Below, one piece after another: positions 1 to 9,402 of a DNA stretch of 64,000 bases. The DNA comes from Scilla litardierei (taxonomy: Eukaryota > Streptophyta > Magnoliopsida > Asparagales > Asparagaceae), in NCBI GenBank assembly GCA_030789695.1, contig CM061130.1, forward strand, positions 17,354,561-17,418,560, in the 5' to 3' direction. Within the stretch, counting starts at the first letter, position 1; every line of letters begins with the position of its first letter. The notes below the pieces were generated by a model, which did no database searches, was not told where the DNA came from, and was given only the letters and a program-made list of their open reading frames with translations. A program made the position numbers and the translations under genes.

Positions 1-1
1 C

Positions 2-2221
2 CAGAGCGCTTCACTATGGAGAGCCACCATGACGGAGTATGTCGAGCCTTCCGAAGAAGATTTCGCGAAGTGGACTCCCGCGGAGGTCGCCGCGGAAGTA
101 GCTAATGCCAAGGCCATGAATGCCTTGAATTGTGCGTTGGAGCCTGAGGACTTCAACAAGATATGCACATGTAAGAGTGCATATCAAATATGGAACCAAC
201 TCCTCATATTGCACGAAGGATCGAGTACGGTAAAAGATTCTAAACTCGTCGTTGCTAATAAAGAATTTGAGTTGTTTCATATGGAGCAGGGCGAAACCAT
301 GAAGGAATATTACGCTCGCTTCGTGGATATATCAAACGACTTGGAAGCTCTTGGGAAGGTCTATACCCAAAAGGAGAAAGTCGCGAAGATTATCGACGGT
401 CTTCCATCATGTTGGGAAAAGCGTACCTACGCCATCGAGGAAGGTAATGACATGAATAAATATACCGTCGTACAACTAATGGGTACCTTGTTGTCTTATG
501 AGGTACGCAAGGATAGTAAGATCCGGATGAGGGAAAAGATGAAGGCGTACTTGAAGCAAGAGGAGCCAAAGAAAAAGGGAATTGCATTCAAGGCCGCTCC
601 ATCTACCGATGATGAAGAATCGGAAGACGATTTGGACATAGAATCCATTGCCCGTATGGCAAGGAAGTTCGATCGATTCCTCCGAGAAGGTATATCTTTG
701 AATAAATCTAAAGTTAGTTCGACTAATGCTTCTACTCCCGTGTGTTATAAATGCAACAAGCCAGGACACATCAAACCGGATTGTCCTCTCTACAAACACA
801 AGGAAAAGGGGAAAGCATCAAAGTACGACAAGTCGAGAAAGTACAAGAAAGGACTTGTTGGAACATTCACCGACTCCGAAGAGGATTCCTCAAGTGGAGA
901 GTCGGATGATGGAAGAGTGGAGAAAGCAAAACTTTGCTTCATGGCAAATGAGGCAAAATATCGAAAGTCCTCTTTCGATGATAGCGAGGATGAAAGCGAG
1001 GATGGTAGCGAGGAGGAAAGCGGAGAACCTACTATTGATGAAATGAGGTTAGCAAACCAAGAAATTTGGTCTAAATTTACTAAATTAGTAGATCGATATA
1101 ATAAGACCAAAGATGAACTTGTCAACCTCCAAACCTCTCCTAAGTCTACCATCACCAACAATGACACCATTATTGAGACACTTGCCAATGAGAAAGCAAG
1201 TTTGCTTACTCATAATGGCTTGTTGAGAAATGAGGTGAAGTCCCTCAAATCTCAACTTGAGCATGTTCTTGTTGAGGATTCGGATGAACATGTGATAGCG
1301 GATTTGACGTCTCAAAACTCAACCTTGAGTTTTGAGAATAAGAATCTCAAATCTCGTGTTTGTGCACTCACATCGCAAGTATCCACTTTGGATGCTTCGA
1401 TGCATTCTCTCAAAGAGAAGTATGAGTGCACGTTAGGCCGTATCAATGATTTCAATAGAGGTAAGGGCCATTTGGATAATATCCTAAATGACTTACTTCC
1501 GGCCAAACACCACATTGGCTTGGGGTATAAGATGGGAGACTCATCCAAATCGTCTACAACCTTTGTTAGGCCTACCTCCGACGCCTCAACAAGTGGGAGC
1601 AAACTCCCCATTGGTAGTTCTCCTACCAATAGTGCTTCCACTTCGTACACACCCCCGATTGGAAAGAAACCCACTTTGGGTAGACCTCCAAAGAGGGGTC
1701 ATGCATTTTTGTACTCACATGCTATGCCACGTAGGAACACACATCCTACTCCACCGGTGCATGCTAATATTAATGATGATTTTTATGTTCCGCATCCACG
1801 AGCACGTGCGAACACTCATATGAGACACCCACATGCACGTAATCATGCTCATGCACATCCTAATGCTTATGTTCAAACATCTCATCCACATGTGCATGCC
1901 TTCTCTCATAATCATCCTTATGCATACACACCTCATGCTTATCCACGTATGTATGCTACACCATATCATGGATCTCGTGCTCATCATAATGCTATTTCTA
2001 GATCTCATGCTCCTAGGCCACATGCACCACATAGAAATCAACCTTTTGTGCATGCAACCACTAGGAAGAGGGTTCCCAAAATGTACACTATTTGGGGTCC
2101 CAAGAACACTAGCGATGATGCTATGAATGTTTATGTGCAATCCTATATTAATGATGTTATTTTGAATGATGATTATGTTGGAAAGTCAAGTTCCTCTTGG
2201 ACTTGGTTTCCGAAGGGTTAG
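2..2221 (+). CDS. gag: Copia Gag polyprotein, 5' end cut by the window
   Basis: Structural protein that would assemble the virus-like particle and bind element RNA in the cytoplasm. The frame is open to the window edge; the ATG at 29 is probably internal, since the residues before it (LWRAT) match the usual Gag N-terminal region. A UBN2-type Gag domain covers roughly the first 170 residues (MNAL, IWNQL, KIIDGLP motifs). A CX2CX4HX4C zinc knuckle (CYKC...GH...C) lies near nt 741-785. Acidic Ser/Glu/Asp stretches and a likely coiled coil (about nt 1150-1480) follow. The last 180 residues are extremely His-rich (many HAH, HPH, HAP steps), which is unusual for Copia Gag. The frame ends at TAG 2219-2221 with no pol behind it. 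It has no internal stop over 2.2 kb, which suggests recent activity or constraint. Confidence 0.85.
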   Translation, partial: QSASLWRATMTEYVEPSEEDFAKWTPAEVAAEVANAKAMNALNCALEPEDFNKICTCKSAYQIWNQLLILHEGSSTVKDSKLVVANKEFELFHMEQGETMKEYYARFVDISNDLEALGKVYTQKEKVAKIIDGLPSCWEKRTYAIEEGNDMNKYTVVQLMGTLLSYEVRKDSKIRMREKMKAYLKQEEPKKKGIAFKAAPSTDDEESEDDLDIESIARMARKFDRFLREGISLNKSKVSSTNASTPVCYKCNKPGHIKPDCPLYKHKEKGKASKYDKSRKYKKGLVGTFTDSEEDSSSGESDDGRVEKAKLCFMANEAKYRKSSFDDSEDESEDGSEEESGEPTIDEMRLANQEIWSKFTKLVDRYNKTKDELVNLQTSPKSTITNNDTIIETLANEKASLLTHNGLLRNEVKSLKSQLEHVLVEDSDEHVIADLTSQNSTLSFENKNLKSRVCALTSQVSTLDASMHSLKEKYECTLGRINDFNRGKGHLDNILNDLLPAKHHIGLGYKMGDSSKSSTTFVRPTSDASTSGSKLPIGSSPTNSASTSYTPPIGKKPTLGRPPKRGHAFLYSHAMPRRNTHPTPPVHANINDDFYVPHPRARANTHMRHPHARNHAHAHPNAYVQTSHPHVHAFSHNHPYAYTPHAYPRMYATPYHGSRAHHNAISRSHAPRPHAPHRNQPFVHATTRKRVPKMYTIWGPKNTSDDAMNVYVQSYINDVILNDDYVGKSSSSWTWFPKG

Positions 2222-3487
2222 TTCCTTTAACTCTTCAATGCTTGGTACCATGAGCTTATGATCATGTTATGGGTACCAAGGCATATGTTTATTAAATTGA
2301 TTTTGATTATATTAATTTACGGGTTACAATAATTTTTATTTCGTATTTCAAATTTGTTGTCTAACCCATTGGATCCAAAAGGATTTTTGGATACCAAAAT
2401 GAAGTTTTTCTAGGTTCAATCCACCGTGGGATACCAACCCTACCAACTCCTCGGTTTGCGAAGACCTTCATTCAAACGGAGTTGATGGTGCTTAGGTAAT
2501 GCACCAATGTAGGGGGAGCTTAATGTTGTAAGTATGATATTACATTTGGTATCCATGAGGGTTGAATGCATGCTTGGTTAGAGTCTATTTCTTTACATTG
2601 GTATCATTTTGTTTCTCCTAGCATGATAAAATTGTGAATGCCATAAATACTTTGAAATTCATATCTATTTTTGGCATGACATGTTTTTAAAAGTTATTAT
2701 GATGTTTTTCGTATTACTTTTATCACCTTGTCACTTCTCATCGTGCACTTCACTTAGTTTTGATGTGCTCTTACTTTATGTTCATTTTCGATCGATATTG
2801 TGACATTTGATATTCTTTGATGTGCACCACTCTTCTGATGGTTCATTCCTTTGTGCACATTTTATGTATGTCTCTGATATTGATTTCGTCGCTCGACGAT
2901 TTAGTTTGATTCAATAGCTTTAGTTGTATGAAAACATAGAATTGTTTTCCATGCACTAAAATAGCTATAAATGTTGATATTGGAGAGTAAATTCATTTCA
3001 TCAATAAGTGAATTTACATTTGATATTTTGATGATTAAAATTTTTCGATTTTCGACTATGGTCTCATTGACACGCTTTGATTTTATTCGAATTTTATTTT
3101 GGTTTCATATGAAACGTGGTCGTATTCTTAGACTCCCATGCTTAATGAATTATTTGGACATGATTTATTGTCATTGGCTTCCTCCCGCTCTTTTTGGATT
3201 ATGCCAAAGGGGGAGAGATATAATAATGGCATAATAATGACATGTGCTAAATGATAATCTACCATGAATCTAATTTGATATGTTAGATTCAGGGGGAGTT
3301 AAGATATAAAAATGGATTACAAATCCTAAATCTCAAATATTGGATTTGAATTTTTACTTTCCTCGTCTGCTTGATGTATGTGCTTATTATTTCATATGGA
3401 ACTAATGTGTCATCAATGCAGGGGGAGTAAGTATATTTCATTTAGTTCATTATTTTTTTATTATTATTTATGTTGGTTTGTCATCAC
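2222..3487 (+). other. E1 non-coding 3' internal region with repeated purine tracts
   Basis: AT-rich, no convincing ORF. It carries AGGGGGAG-type tracts near 2511, 3206, 3291 and 3419, before the PPT itself at about 3490. The same series, in reverse, is found beside the PPT of S2 (46543-46860) and S3 (61063-61360), so the tracts are conserved within the family. They may act as extra plus-strand priming sites. That is inference. Confidence 0.6.
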
Positions 3488-3502
3488 CAAAAAGGGGGAG
3501 AA
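3488..3502 (+). promoter_or_regulatory. Polypurine tract of E1
   Basis: Run of A and G (AAAAAGGGGGAGAA) directly before the LTR start TGTTGAG. This is the usual plus-strand DNA primer position in LTR retrotransposons. Confidence 0.85.
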
Positions 3503-3905
3503 TGTTGAGTATTGGACTCCCCGGATTTGGTTTTGGATGATGAGCAAACATAAATAAATCGTGAACTAACAATTTGTGAGCGCAGTTATGGAGATCGTCG
3601 CCAAAATACCACGTACAACAAAAGCGACGTCTCAAGACTTCTCAATATGCGTGATCGTGTGCCTGGAGCTTCGTTGAAGCTCAAGGAGCAATATGGAAGT
3701 CAAGAGGAATGAAGATTGAAGCTTTGAAGACGGCTCGTAAGGTTTATTTTATAGTCTTCTAGCTTCATAGATTAGAATGTTAAGCCTTGAGTAGGACTTA
3801 CTTTATAATCTTCATTTCGCTCATATCTTAGAGCTAGGATTATCATAGAAGCCATTAGAAACTTTCCCGAAGCCTATCGCTTCTTCCCTCGGCTTCTTGT
3901 GCATG

Positions 3906-4435
3906 TTAGTTGGTTCAAGAAGAGTCACCAACCGACTAGATGACGATCTAGTTGGTCGGCAACTCTACATGAACCGACTAGTTTGCCTTCTCTATTTTCA
4001 GCTCTTTCCCTGTCTACAGTTAGTCGGTCAAAGAAGAGTCACCGACCGACTAGATGACGATCTAGTCGGTCAGGAGTTCTTCTCAGACCGACTAGTTGTG
4101 TACAGTCATTTTCAGCCTGAGCTACTGTTTCGAGTTAGTCGGTCAAAGAACGTTTACCGACCGACTAGTTGAGAAACTAGTCGGTCAGCATTTGTTCTTA
4201 AACCGACTAAGTCATCTTGAAGTCAACCTATTCCTTTTCCACGTTAGTCGGTCCAAGAACATTCACCGACCGACTAGTTGAGAAAATAGTCGGTCGGCAA
4301 GTCTTCTTTGACCGACTAGTTGTCTTTGCCTGGAACTTCACCTTTTGGCTGTTCACCTCTTAGTCGGTCTACGTTGTATCACCGACCGACTAGTTGATGA
4401 ACTAGTCGGTCAGTGATCCTTCTTTGACCGACTAG
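3906..4435 (+). repeat. Tandem nested-hairpin array (AGTCGGTC/GACCGACT), five units, Copia U3
   Basis: Five units of about 105-115 bp. Each has four half sites in the order TTAGTCGGTC, GACCGACTAG, CTAGTCGGTC, GACCGACTAR. The middle pair makes a 10-bp stem with an 8-nt loop. The outer pair, helped by AAGAAC on the left and GTTCTT on the right, makes a second stem around it. Neighbouring sites can also pair with each other, so two folds are possible. The first unit is variant (TTAGTTGGTTC; loop ATGACGAT). The same variant first unit occurs in the Gypsy LTRs here. Confidence 0.9.
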
Positions 4436-4489
4436 TCTGGTTCAGAAAAGAGCCGTTGGGATATTTTTGAACTCGTTTTTCCTTGCCCC

Positions 4490-4497
4490 TATAAATA
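4490..4497 (+). promoter_or_regulatory. TATA box of E1 LTR
   Basis: TATAAATA, about 55 bp after the hairpin array and in the expected U3 position. Transcription would start about 30 bp downstream. Confidence 0.75.
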
Positions 4498-5223
4498 GAA
4501 TCCTGATTCATTTCTTGAAAGGGTTAAGCAACATATTGGAGATATTTTCAGATCAAAAGAGAAGAGCTATCAACTCTATTTCCAAGCTCTCTCTTCTCAC
4601 AAGAATCTCTCCCTCAAGTTCTTGAGTCCTAAATCCTCAAGAGAGATTCTCTCCATTGTGAGCCATTCAAGCTAGAAGCTTGATTCTAGGTCACCATCTC
4701 CACCCTAGGCTTCCATTGCTGGTCATCTTCTTGAAGCTAGGGTTTGGTGCCATCTTCCTCCATCAAAATCCTCTTTGCCCTAATTTGGTAAGAAATCTCA
4801 AGGCATAGGTATTTTGTTGGTAAGCATTTCATTTCAGTTATATTTGAATTGTATACTCTCGGTTGTGAGAGTTTTGCGTGATCCCGGGTTGTGGGAGTCA
4901 CGGTCATCGATTGTAGGTCGATTGCACTTGTGAGGTTTTCGCAAGTGTTCATATTGGAAATCTTGAGTTAGGGTTTCTAACTCAAGTATCCGGAAGGGAT
5001 CCGGGTGGTTGGGACGTAGGATCACCGGGAACAAGTCGGGGAGACTTGGGTGGATCCGAACCCATTAAACCATTGTGTTTGCGTTTGCATTATTTCTTGA
5101 TTGTAGTTATTCCGCATCGTTGTTTGTTAATTGCACGATAATTAGGAATAACACTCCTTATTATTTAAAAGTACTATTCACCCCCCCTCTAGTACATGTG
5201 CAGTAGCTTCCCAGGGCACTACA

Positions 5224-5344
5224 ATGACTTCACTTCGAAGTTTGTTCTTAACGTACCGTTCCAAGGAATATGGAGGATCAATCCTCATGGGGAACAATGC
5301 AGTTTGGAAGACTGCAGGTATTGGAACAACCCAGATCAAGATGC
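5224..5344 (+). pseudogene. Copia-T pol fragment a (protease to GAG-pre-integrase)
   Basis: Matches the piece at about 7531-7652 closely: MT-LRSLFLTY and GGSILMGNNAV are shared. It begins exactly where the E1 LTR ends, so E1 interrupted it just after the residues corresponding to CSYHM. The homology stops at about 5344, after GATGCAT, where it joins sequence resembling the direct repeat at 6064. Confidence 0.7.
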
Positions 5345-6512
5345 ATCTTGAAGTATCTTGATGGTTAACTTACAAGAAAGATTGCCTCTTATTGTTAACA
5401 AAACTGGGATCGTTGTATTTGTTGATGAGGTTTAAATAATAAAAACTTTATCTTTTAAGGTGTTAATGGTTTATAATTAACATGTATCACGTTATTGAGT
5501 GCCTACGTGAATTATAGTTGATATAAACTAAATCTTTAAGTGAATGGATGGTAAGAATCAATAAATGGATTAGTGTTAACAAATAATGTTGTCTCTGTTG
5601 GATAAACTCATAGAAAGAGTAATCATGGCTCATAGCCATGGTCCTATATATATTCATATCAATGGTATACCAAGGGTCCCCACTACTAAGTAGTGGGGAG
5701 TAATAGAGGGATAGAGAGTTGAGGAGGCCAAAGGCCTCTCTCACTCATAACACTCCCCCTTATCCATCCATTTCTTTGGTCTTAGCGTATAAAGCGAAGG
5801 TGCGACGGAGTACTATGAATATATTAAGGCGATTGCTTACCTTTTTGTGATGTGTGTGCTCATTGGAGTTGTTCTACTGGCGATGTGGTGGAGCGCTTGC
5901 CGGTTCCTAGAGCCGGACACGAGAGAGCCCCGACTGTATATGCTGCAGAAGAGAGACCTATATCGTTTGCCTATTAAATTTTCCTTTTTAGAAATCATTT
6001 TTATGTATTTGCTTATCATGCTATAATTTTTTTAAGAAGCTGTGATTGATTATAAAGATTAAATCTTGAAGTATCTTGATGGTTAAATGATAAAAAAGAT
6101 TGCATCTTTTAAGTACGTTCATGAGGAGCATTGTTAACAAAACTGGGATCTTTGTAATTGATGAGGTTTGATTAATAAAAACTTTATCTTTTAAGGTGTT
6201 AATGGTTTATGATTAACATGTATTACTTACGTGAGTGGAAGCAAGATTGTAGTTCTTTGAAGATCTCTCTGATAGTGGAATCATATTGGAAGTTGCTAGA
6301 TGTAGATTGTGTGCAAACAAACCAGGGTAAATCTCTTGTGTCTCCTGTGTGATTTATTTGTTGATATTTCGTTTGCTTCTTTACTTTGCCAGATCGTAGG
6401 GAACTTTGTTGGGATATTTTGAGTATCTGATTTTTGCTAGTCCAAGATTCCTGATCAGCTTTTAGGAGTAGTTATTTTTGCGGGGATCTTAAGGCGATAA
6501 TTTTTCCCAACA
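5345..6512 (+). repeat. Copia-T LTR-like region with a direct repeat
   Basis: No ORF of note. It ends ...TTTTTCCCAACA immediately before a tRNA-iMet-like primer site, so at least its right part is a 5' LTR. A possible LTR start is TGTTGGATAAAC near 5598, with a CTATATATA promoter-like motif at about 5644. Two direct repeats, about 5346-5484 and 6061-6230, share TATCTTGATGGTTAA, GTTAACAAAACTGGGATC and ACTTTATCTTTTAAGGTG. This indicates a duplication or rearranged tandem of Copia-T. The LTR limits are uncertain. Confidence 0.5.
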
Positions 6513-6514
6513 TG

Positions 6515-6526
6515 TGGTATCTGAGC
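6515..6526 (+). promoter_or_regulatory. Primer binding site of Copia-T
   Basis: TGGTATCTGAGC, two bases after the LTR end CAACA. It differs by one base from TGGTATCAGAGC, the usual tRNA-iMet site of plant Copia elements. Confidence 0.75.
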
Positions 6527-6555
6527 TTGTGTTCATTTGTGAATAAATTTAGTGA

Positions 6556-7749
6556 CGAAGATGGTATCGTAGCAACTTTGAACATTGAGAAGTTCACTGG
6601 CTGGAATGACTTTTGGATCGGATCTGGCTGATTAAGGTGAAAAACGTTCTGATGCAGATGGGTTATTATCAAATCGTATTCAATGAGACGAATATCGATA
6701 TTCAATGAGACGAATATCGATAAGAAAGTGAAGGAACCCGCGAGAGCCGAAATGGAGAGAAATGCATACAGTGCTATACAGTTGTTGTTGGCAGATAATG
6801 TCATGAGAGAAGTCCTGGATGTAGCAACGATGTCTGATATATGGACGAAGCTTGAGGGACTGTACATGAAGAAATCATTTACGGGTCGTCTCTATTTGCT
6901 TCAGCAGCTATATATGCTCAAGATGAAGTTTGGATCCGCGGTGAAGGATTACATAGATAAATTGAACCTGATAGTGCTAGAGCTGCAGTGTATGGATGTG
7001 AAGATTGAAGATGAGCAACAGGTAGTCATCTTGTTGTGCTCGTTGCCTAAGGATTATAATCAGTTTGTTCGGTCTATGATATATAATCGAACTACTCTCA
7101 CCGTGGAGGAGGTGAAAGCGGCGCTTCACACTAAGTAGCTATGTGGCAAGGTTCAAGGTAGAGATCATGGGAGTAACCGTGAGGAGGTCATATATGTGAG
7201 AGGTCGACAAGAAAGGAGAAGAGATCAAGGCCATCACAGGAAGTACAATGACCGCTCCAAGTTAAGACATTCGCATGATAGATTCACGAGATCACGTATG
7301 ACAATTGTCAGCAGAATGGTCATTTTGCTAACCGGCGTCTTAATAAGAATAGGAAGAAAGGCAATGATGCCGATAAAGAGTCCGGTTCAGCATCGTTGGG
7401 AATAGATGGCATGCATATCCATGATGAAGGACACGGAGATCAATGCAGAGATCCGGAGATGTTTGCAGCAGTGATTGCAGGTGAAGCAAACATTGCGTGG
7501 CTTATGGATAGTGGGTGCTCATACCACATGACTTTGCTTAGGAGTTTGTTCTTAACGTACTGTTCCAAGGAAGATGGAGGATCAATCCTCATGGGAAACA
7601 ATGCAGTGTGCAAGACTGCAGATATTGGAACCATCCAGATCAATATGCATGATGGCTTAGTGCGTACACTAGCCGATGTGAGGCATGTCTCAGATCTACG
7701 GAAGAGCTTAATCTCCATGGGCATTTTGGACAATGCCGAACGCAAGTCG
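6556..7749 (+). pseudogene. Copia-T gag-protease remnant
   Basis: Decayed Copia gag. The conserved start (FNIEKFTGWNDF) is followed by stops, then a readable piece at 6683-7138 with the plant Copia Gag signature (LYMKKS...RLYLLQQLY, ILLCSLPKDY, VKAALHTK). A knuckle relic around 7300 keeps NCQQNGHF but has lost its outer cysteines. The frame at 7396-7797 has the protease motif WLMDSGCSYHM and a GAG-pre-integrase stretch up to LISMGILDN. At 7750 it is cut by the S2 LTR. Stops, frameshifts and a 22-bp duplication rule out function. Confidence 0.8.
6678..6721 (+). repeat. 22-bp perfect tandem duplication in Copia-T gag
   Basis: The 22-bp unit starting ATTCAATGAGACG occurs twice in a row (6678-6699, 6700-6721). 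Its length is not a multiple of three, so it shifts the gag frame. Confidence 0.9.
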
Positions 7750-8946
7750 TGTAAGGACCCTGGCTATGAGAAAAACACTAGAATGAGGGTTGAATAGTGT
7801 TAATAAAATTTAAACGATAGTTATACTAATTTAAATTCCAAATCAACAATAAATATGTAATTATAAATAAACCCAAATTGAAACAATGCTAACACAAAGT
7901 ATGTTTCAATGGTTCGGATTACCCAAGTCAACTCCTGACTTGTTCCTGGTAATTCTACGTCCCTTCCACCCGGATATCACCAGATACTCAAGTTAGAACC
8001 CTACCTTGATGTTTCTTTTAAACCCACTTGTAGCAACCCTACAAGTGAAATCAAAACACAATCGATGTCCTTGACTACCACGACTTGGGAGCAAATAAAC
8101 CACTCTCACAAACTGAGAGTTAAGCTAATATCGAAAGATATGAAATAATGAAATAGCAACACTTACAATCACCAATGCCTTGAAGTAGAACTTGAAGGAG
8201 CAAGTGTGTTGTATGTTGAAGTCTCTTCCAAGAAGAGAGAAAAGCCATTTCTCTTGTCACCACCAATTGCCTAGAGGATATCACTTTGATTCTAGGTTGG
8301 AGAGCAAGAGAGAATGAGATTGGAATTCTAGGGCTTTTGAATTTGAGAGCTTTGAAAAACTTGAAGTTGAAAGCTAGGGGTTTTCAAGAGATGATCAAGA
8401 AGATGAGTAACGCCTCAATGGAACAGTAGAAGCTCTCTTTATAGGTTCCCCAAAAACCTTAAACAGAATCTCCAAAAACCCCTTTGAAATCCATGGAGAA
8501 AAAGTCAACGGATAGAATTTACACACTCGACAGTCGACTGGTGAAGAAAACATAGTCGACTACTATATTGTGTCAGAGGGTAGGTGAGAATTCAAACGGT
8601 AGCTTACCACGTAGGACAGTTGACGGATGAAGAAAAGATAGGAGCCTGTAAACCTAACAGGAGACTGTAAATCCTTTTACAGACGACTGACCGCAACATG
8701 GGTATGCTGAGAAAACTCAGAAAGTTTTGGGAAGACACGAGGGGCGACTGATGTGGAACACATAGGCACATGTGCCACTGGCAGGCGCCTGTGAAACCAA
8801 CATCAGTCGACTGTCACTAATAAGTGAAACTTTCCAGAGAGCAGAGTCTGCAGAGAAAGCATAGACATGCAACTGTTGAAGCATTGATAGTTGAATGTGC
8901 CTTGGACAGGCGACTGTCAATCCAACATCAGTCGACTGGCCGTATG
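7750..8946 (-). repeat. S2 3' LTR, R-U5 side and part of U3
   Basis: Begins TGTAAGGACCC; the following TTGAATAGTGTTA and conserved leader words (for example CACCCGGATATC at 7969) align with the S3 LTR. On the minus strand a TATA-like CCTATAAAG lies near 8437-8445. The piece ends with GTATG, the target duplication of G1. With 45922-46542 the LTR would be about 1.8 kb. Confidence 0.8.
8531..8938. repeat. CAGTCGACTG / CAGGCGCCTG palindrome cluster in S2 U3
   Basis: Perfect 10-bp palindromes: CAGTCGACTG at 8531, 8804 and 8929; TAGTCGACTA near 8557; CAGGCGCCTG at 8782; GGCACATGTGCC at 8765. The cluster continues beyond the G1 insertion (CAGTCGACTG 46100, CAGGCGCCTG 46118). It occupies the same place upstream of the TATA box as the AGTCGGTC array of E1 and S3 but has a different sequence. 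Confidence 0.85.
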
Positions 8947-9402
8947 TGTAACGACTGGTTTTTATCTATTAAATAAATATGTGTTGGGTGTTCTCTCCTT
9001 TGTATGTTTTTCCCGTTTCCGTTGTTGGGCGTTTCCGCTTAGTTCTTTGTAGCCTTCTAGTTTCCTTTCCATAGAACGATGGGCTTGGAGTAAGTATTCT
9101 TACGATGAGCTTCATAGCATCCATATTTTAGAACTAGGTTGATCCTAGAGGCCATAGGAGTCTTCCCGAAGCTTCGAGCTTCGATTTGACACTTTTCGTG
9201 CATCTTAGTTGGTTCATGAAGGAGAACCAACCGACTAGATTACGATCTAGTCGGTCGGCCACACTTTAGGAACCGACTAGTTCATCTTATTTATTTCAGC
9301 TGAATTACTGTTTACTTTTAGTCGGTCTAAGCACATTCTTCGACCGACTAGTTTCTAAACTAGTCGGTTAGAACTTGTTCTCAGACCAACTAATTCTGAG
9401 AT
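8947..9402 (+). repeat. G1 5' LTR, first part (U3)
   Basis: Matches the start of the 3' LTR at 43303. It includes the unique U3 block (about 9050-9200) and the first two hairpin units (9204-9393). It ends at GAGAT, where the solo LTR was inserted. Confidence 0.92.

Larger units (their letters stand above)
1..5223 (+). mobile_element. E1: SIRE-like Copia retrotransposon with gag only (3' part)
   Basis: The left end lies outside the window. Visible are a gag ORF, about 1.3 kb of non-coding sequence, a polypurine tract and a complete 3' LTR ending in TACA at 5223. There is no protease, integrase, RT or RNase H between gag and the LTR, so this is a non-autonomous element of the type called TR-GAG (terminal repeats plus GAG). 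The gag fold (UBN2 type plus CCHC knuckle) and the LTR start TGTTGAGTATTGGAC, also seen in the minus-strand copies S2 and S3, place it in the SIRE-like Copia group. The right flank is pol sequence of another Copia element, so E1 inserted into that element. The target duplication cannot be checked because the 5' end is missing. Confidence 0.85.
3503..5223 (+). repeat. E1 3' LTR (1721 bp)
   Basis: Begins TGTTGAGTATTGG right after the PPT and ends ...GCACTACA. Both ends match the reverse-strand LTR of S3 (59319-61062). U3 holds a block shared with the Gypsy LTRs of this window and a hairpin array (3906-4435); a TATA box lies at 4490. The downstream half contains GTGAGAGTTTTGCG-like leader sequence and the CCCCCCTCTAGTAC tail typical of SIRE-like LTRs. 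Confidence 0.88.

Noticed and set aside
1715..2140. Minus-strand and alternate frames rich in Met, Ile and His across the E1 gag tail
   Set aside because: Shadow frames of the His-rich coding strand; no independent coding signal.
3897..4281. Plus-strand frames of 61-91 codons over the hairpin array
   Set aside because: Repeated peptides (VGQRRVTDRL type) simply reflect the DNA repeat.
3906..4435. CRISPR array
   Set aside because: Spacing is regular, but spacers are homologous between units and the locus is a plant LTR.
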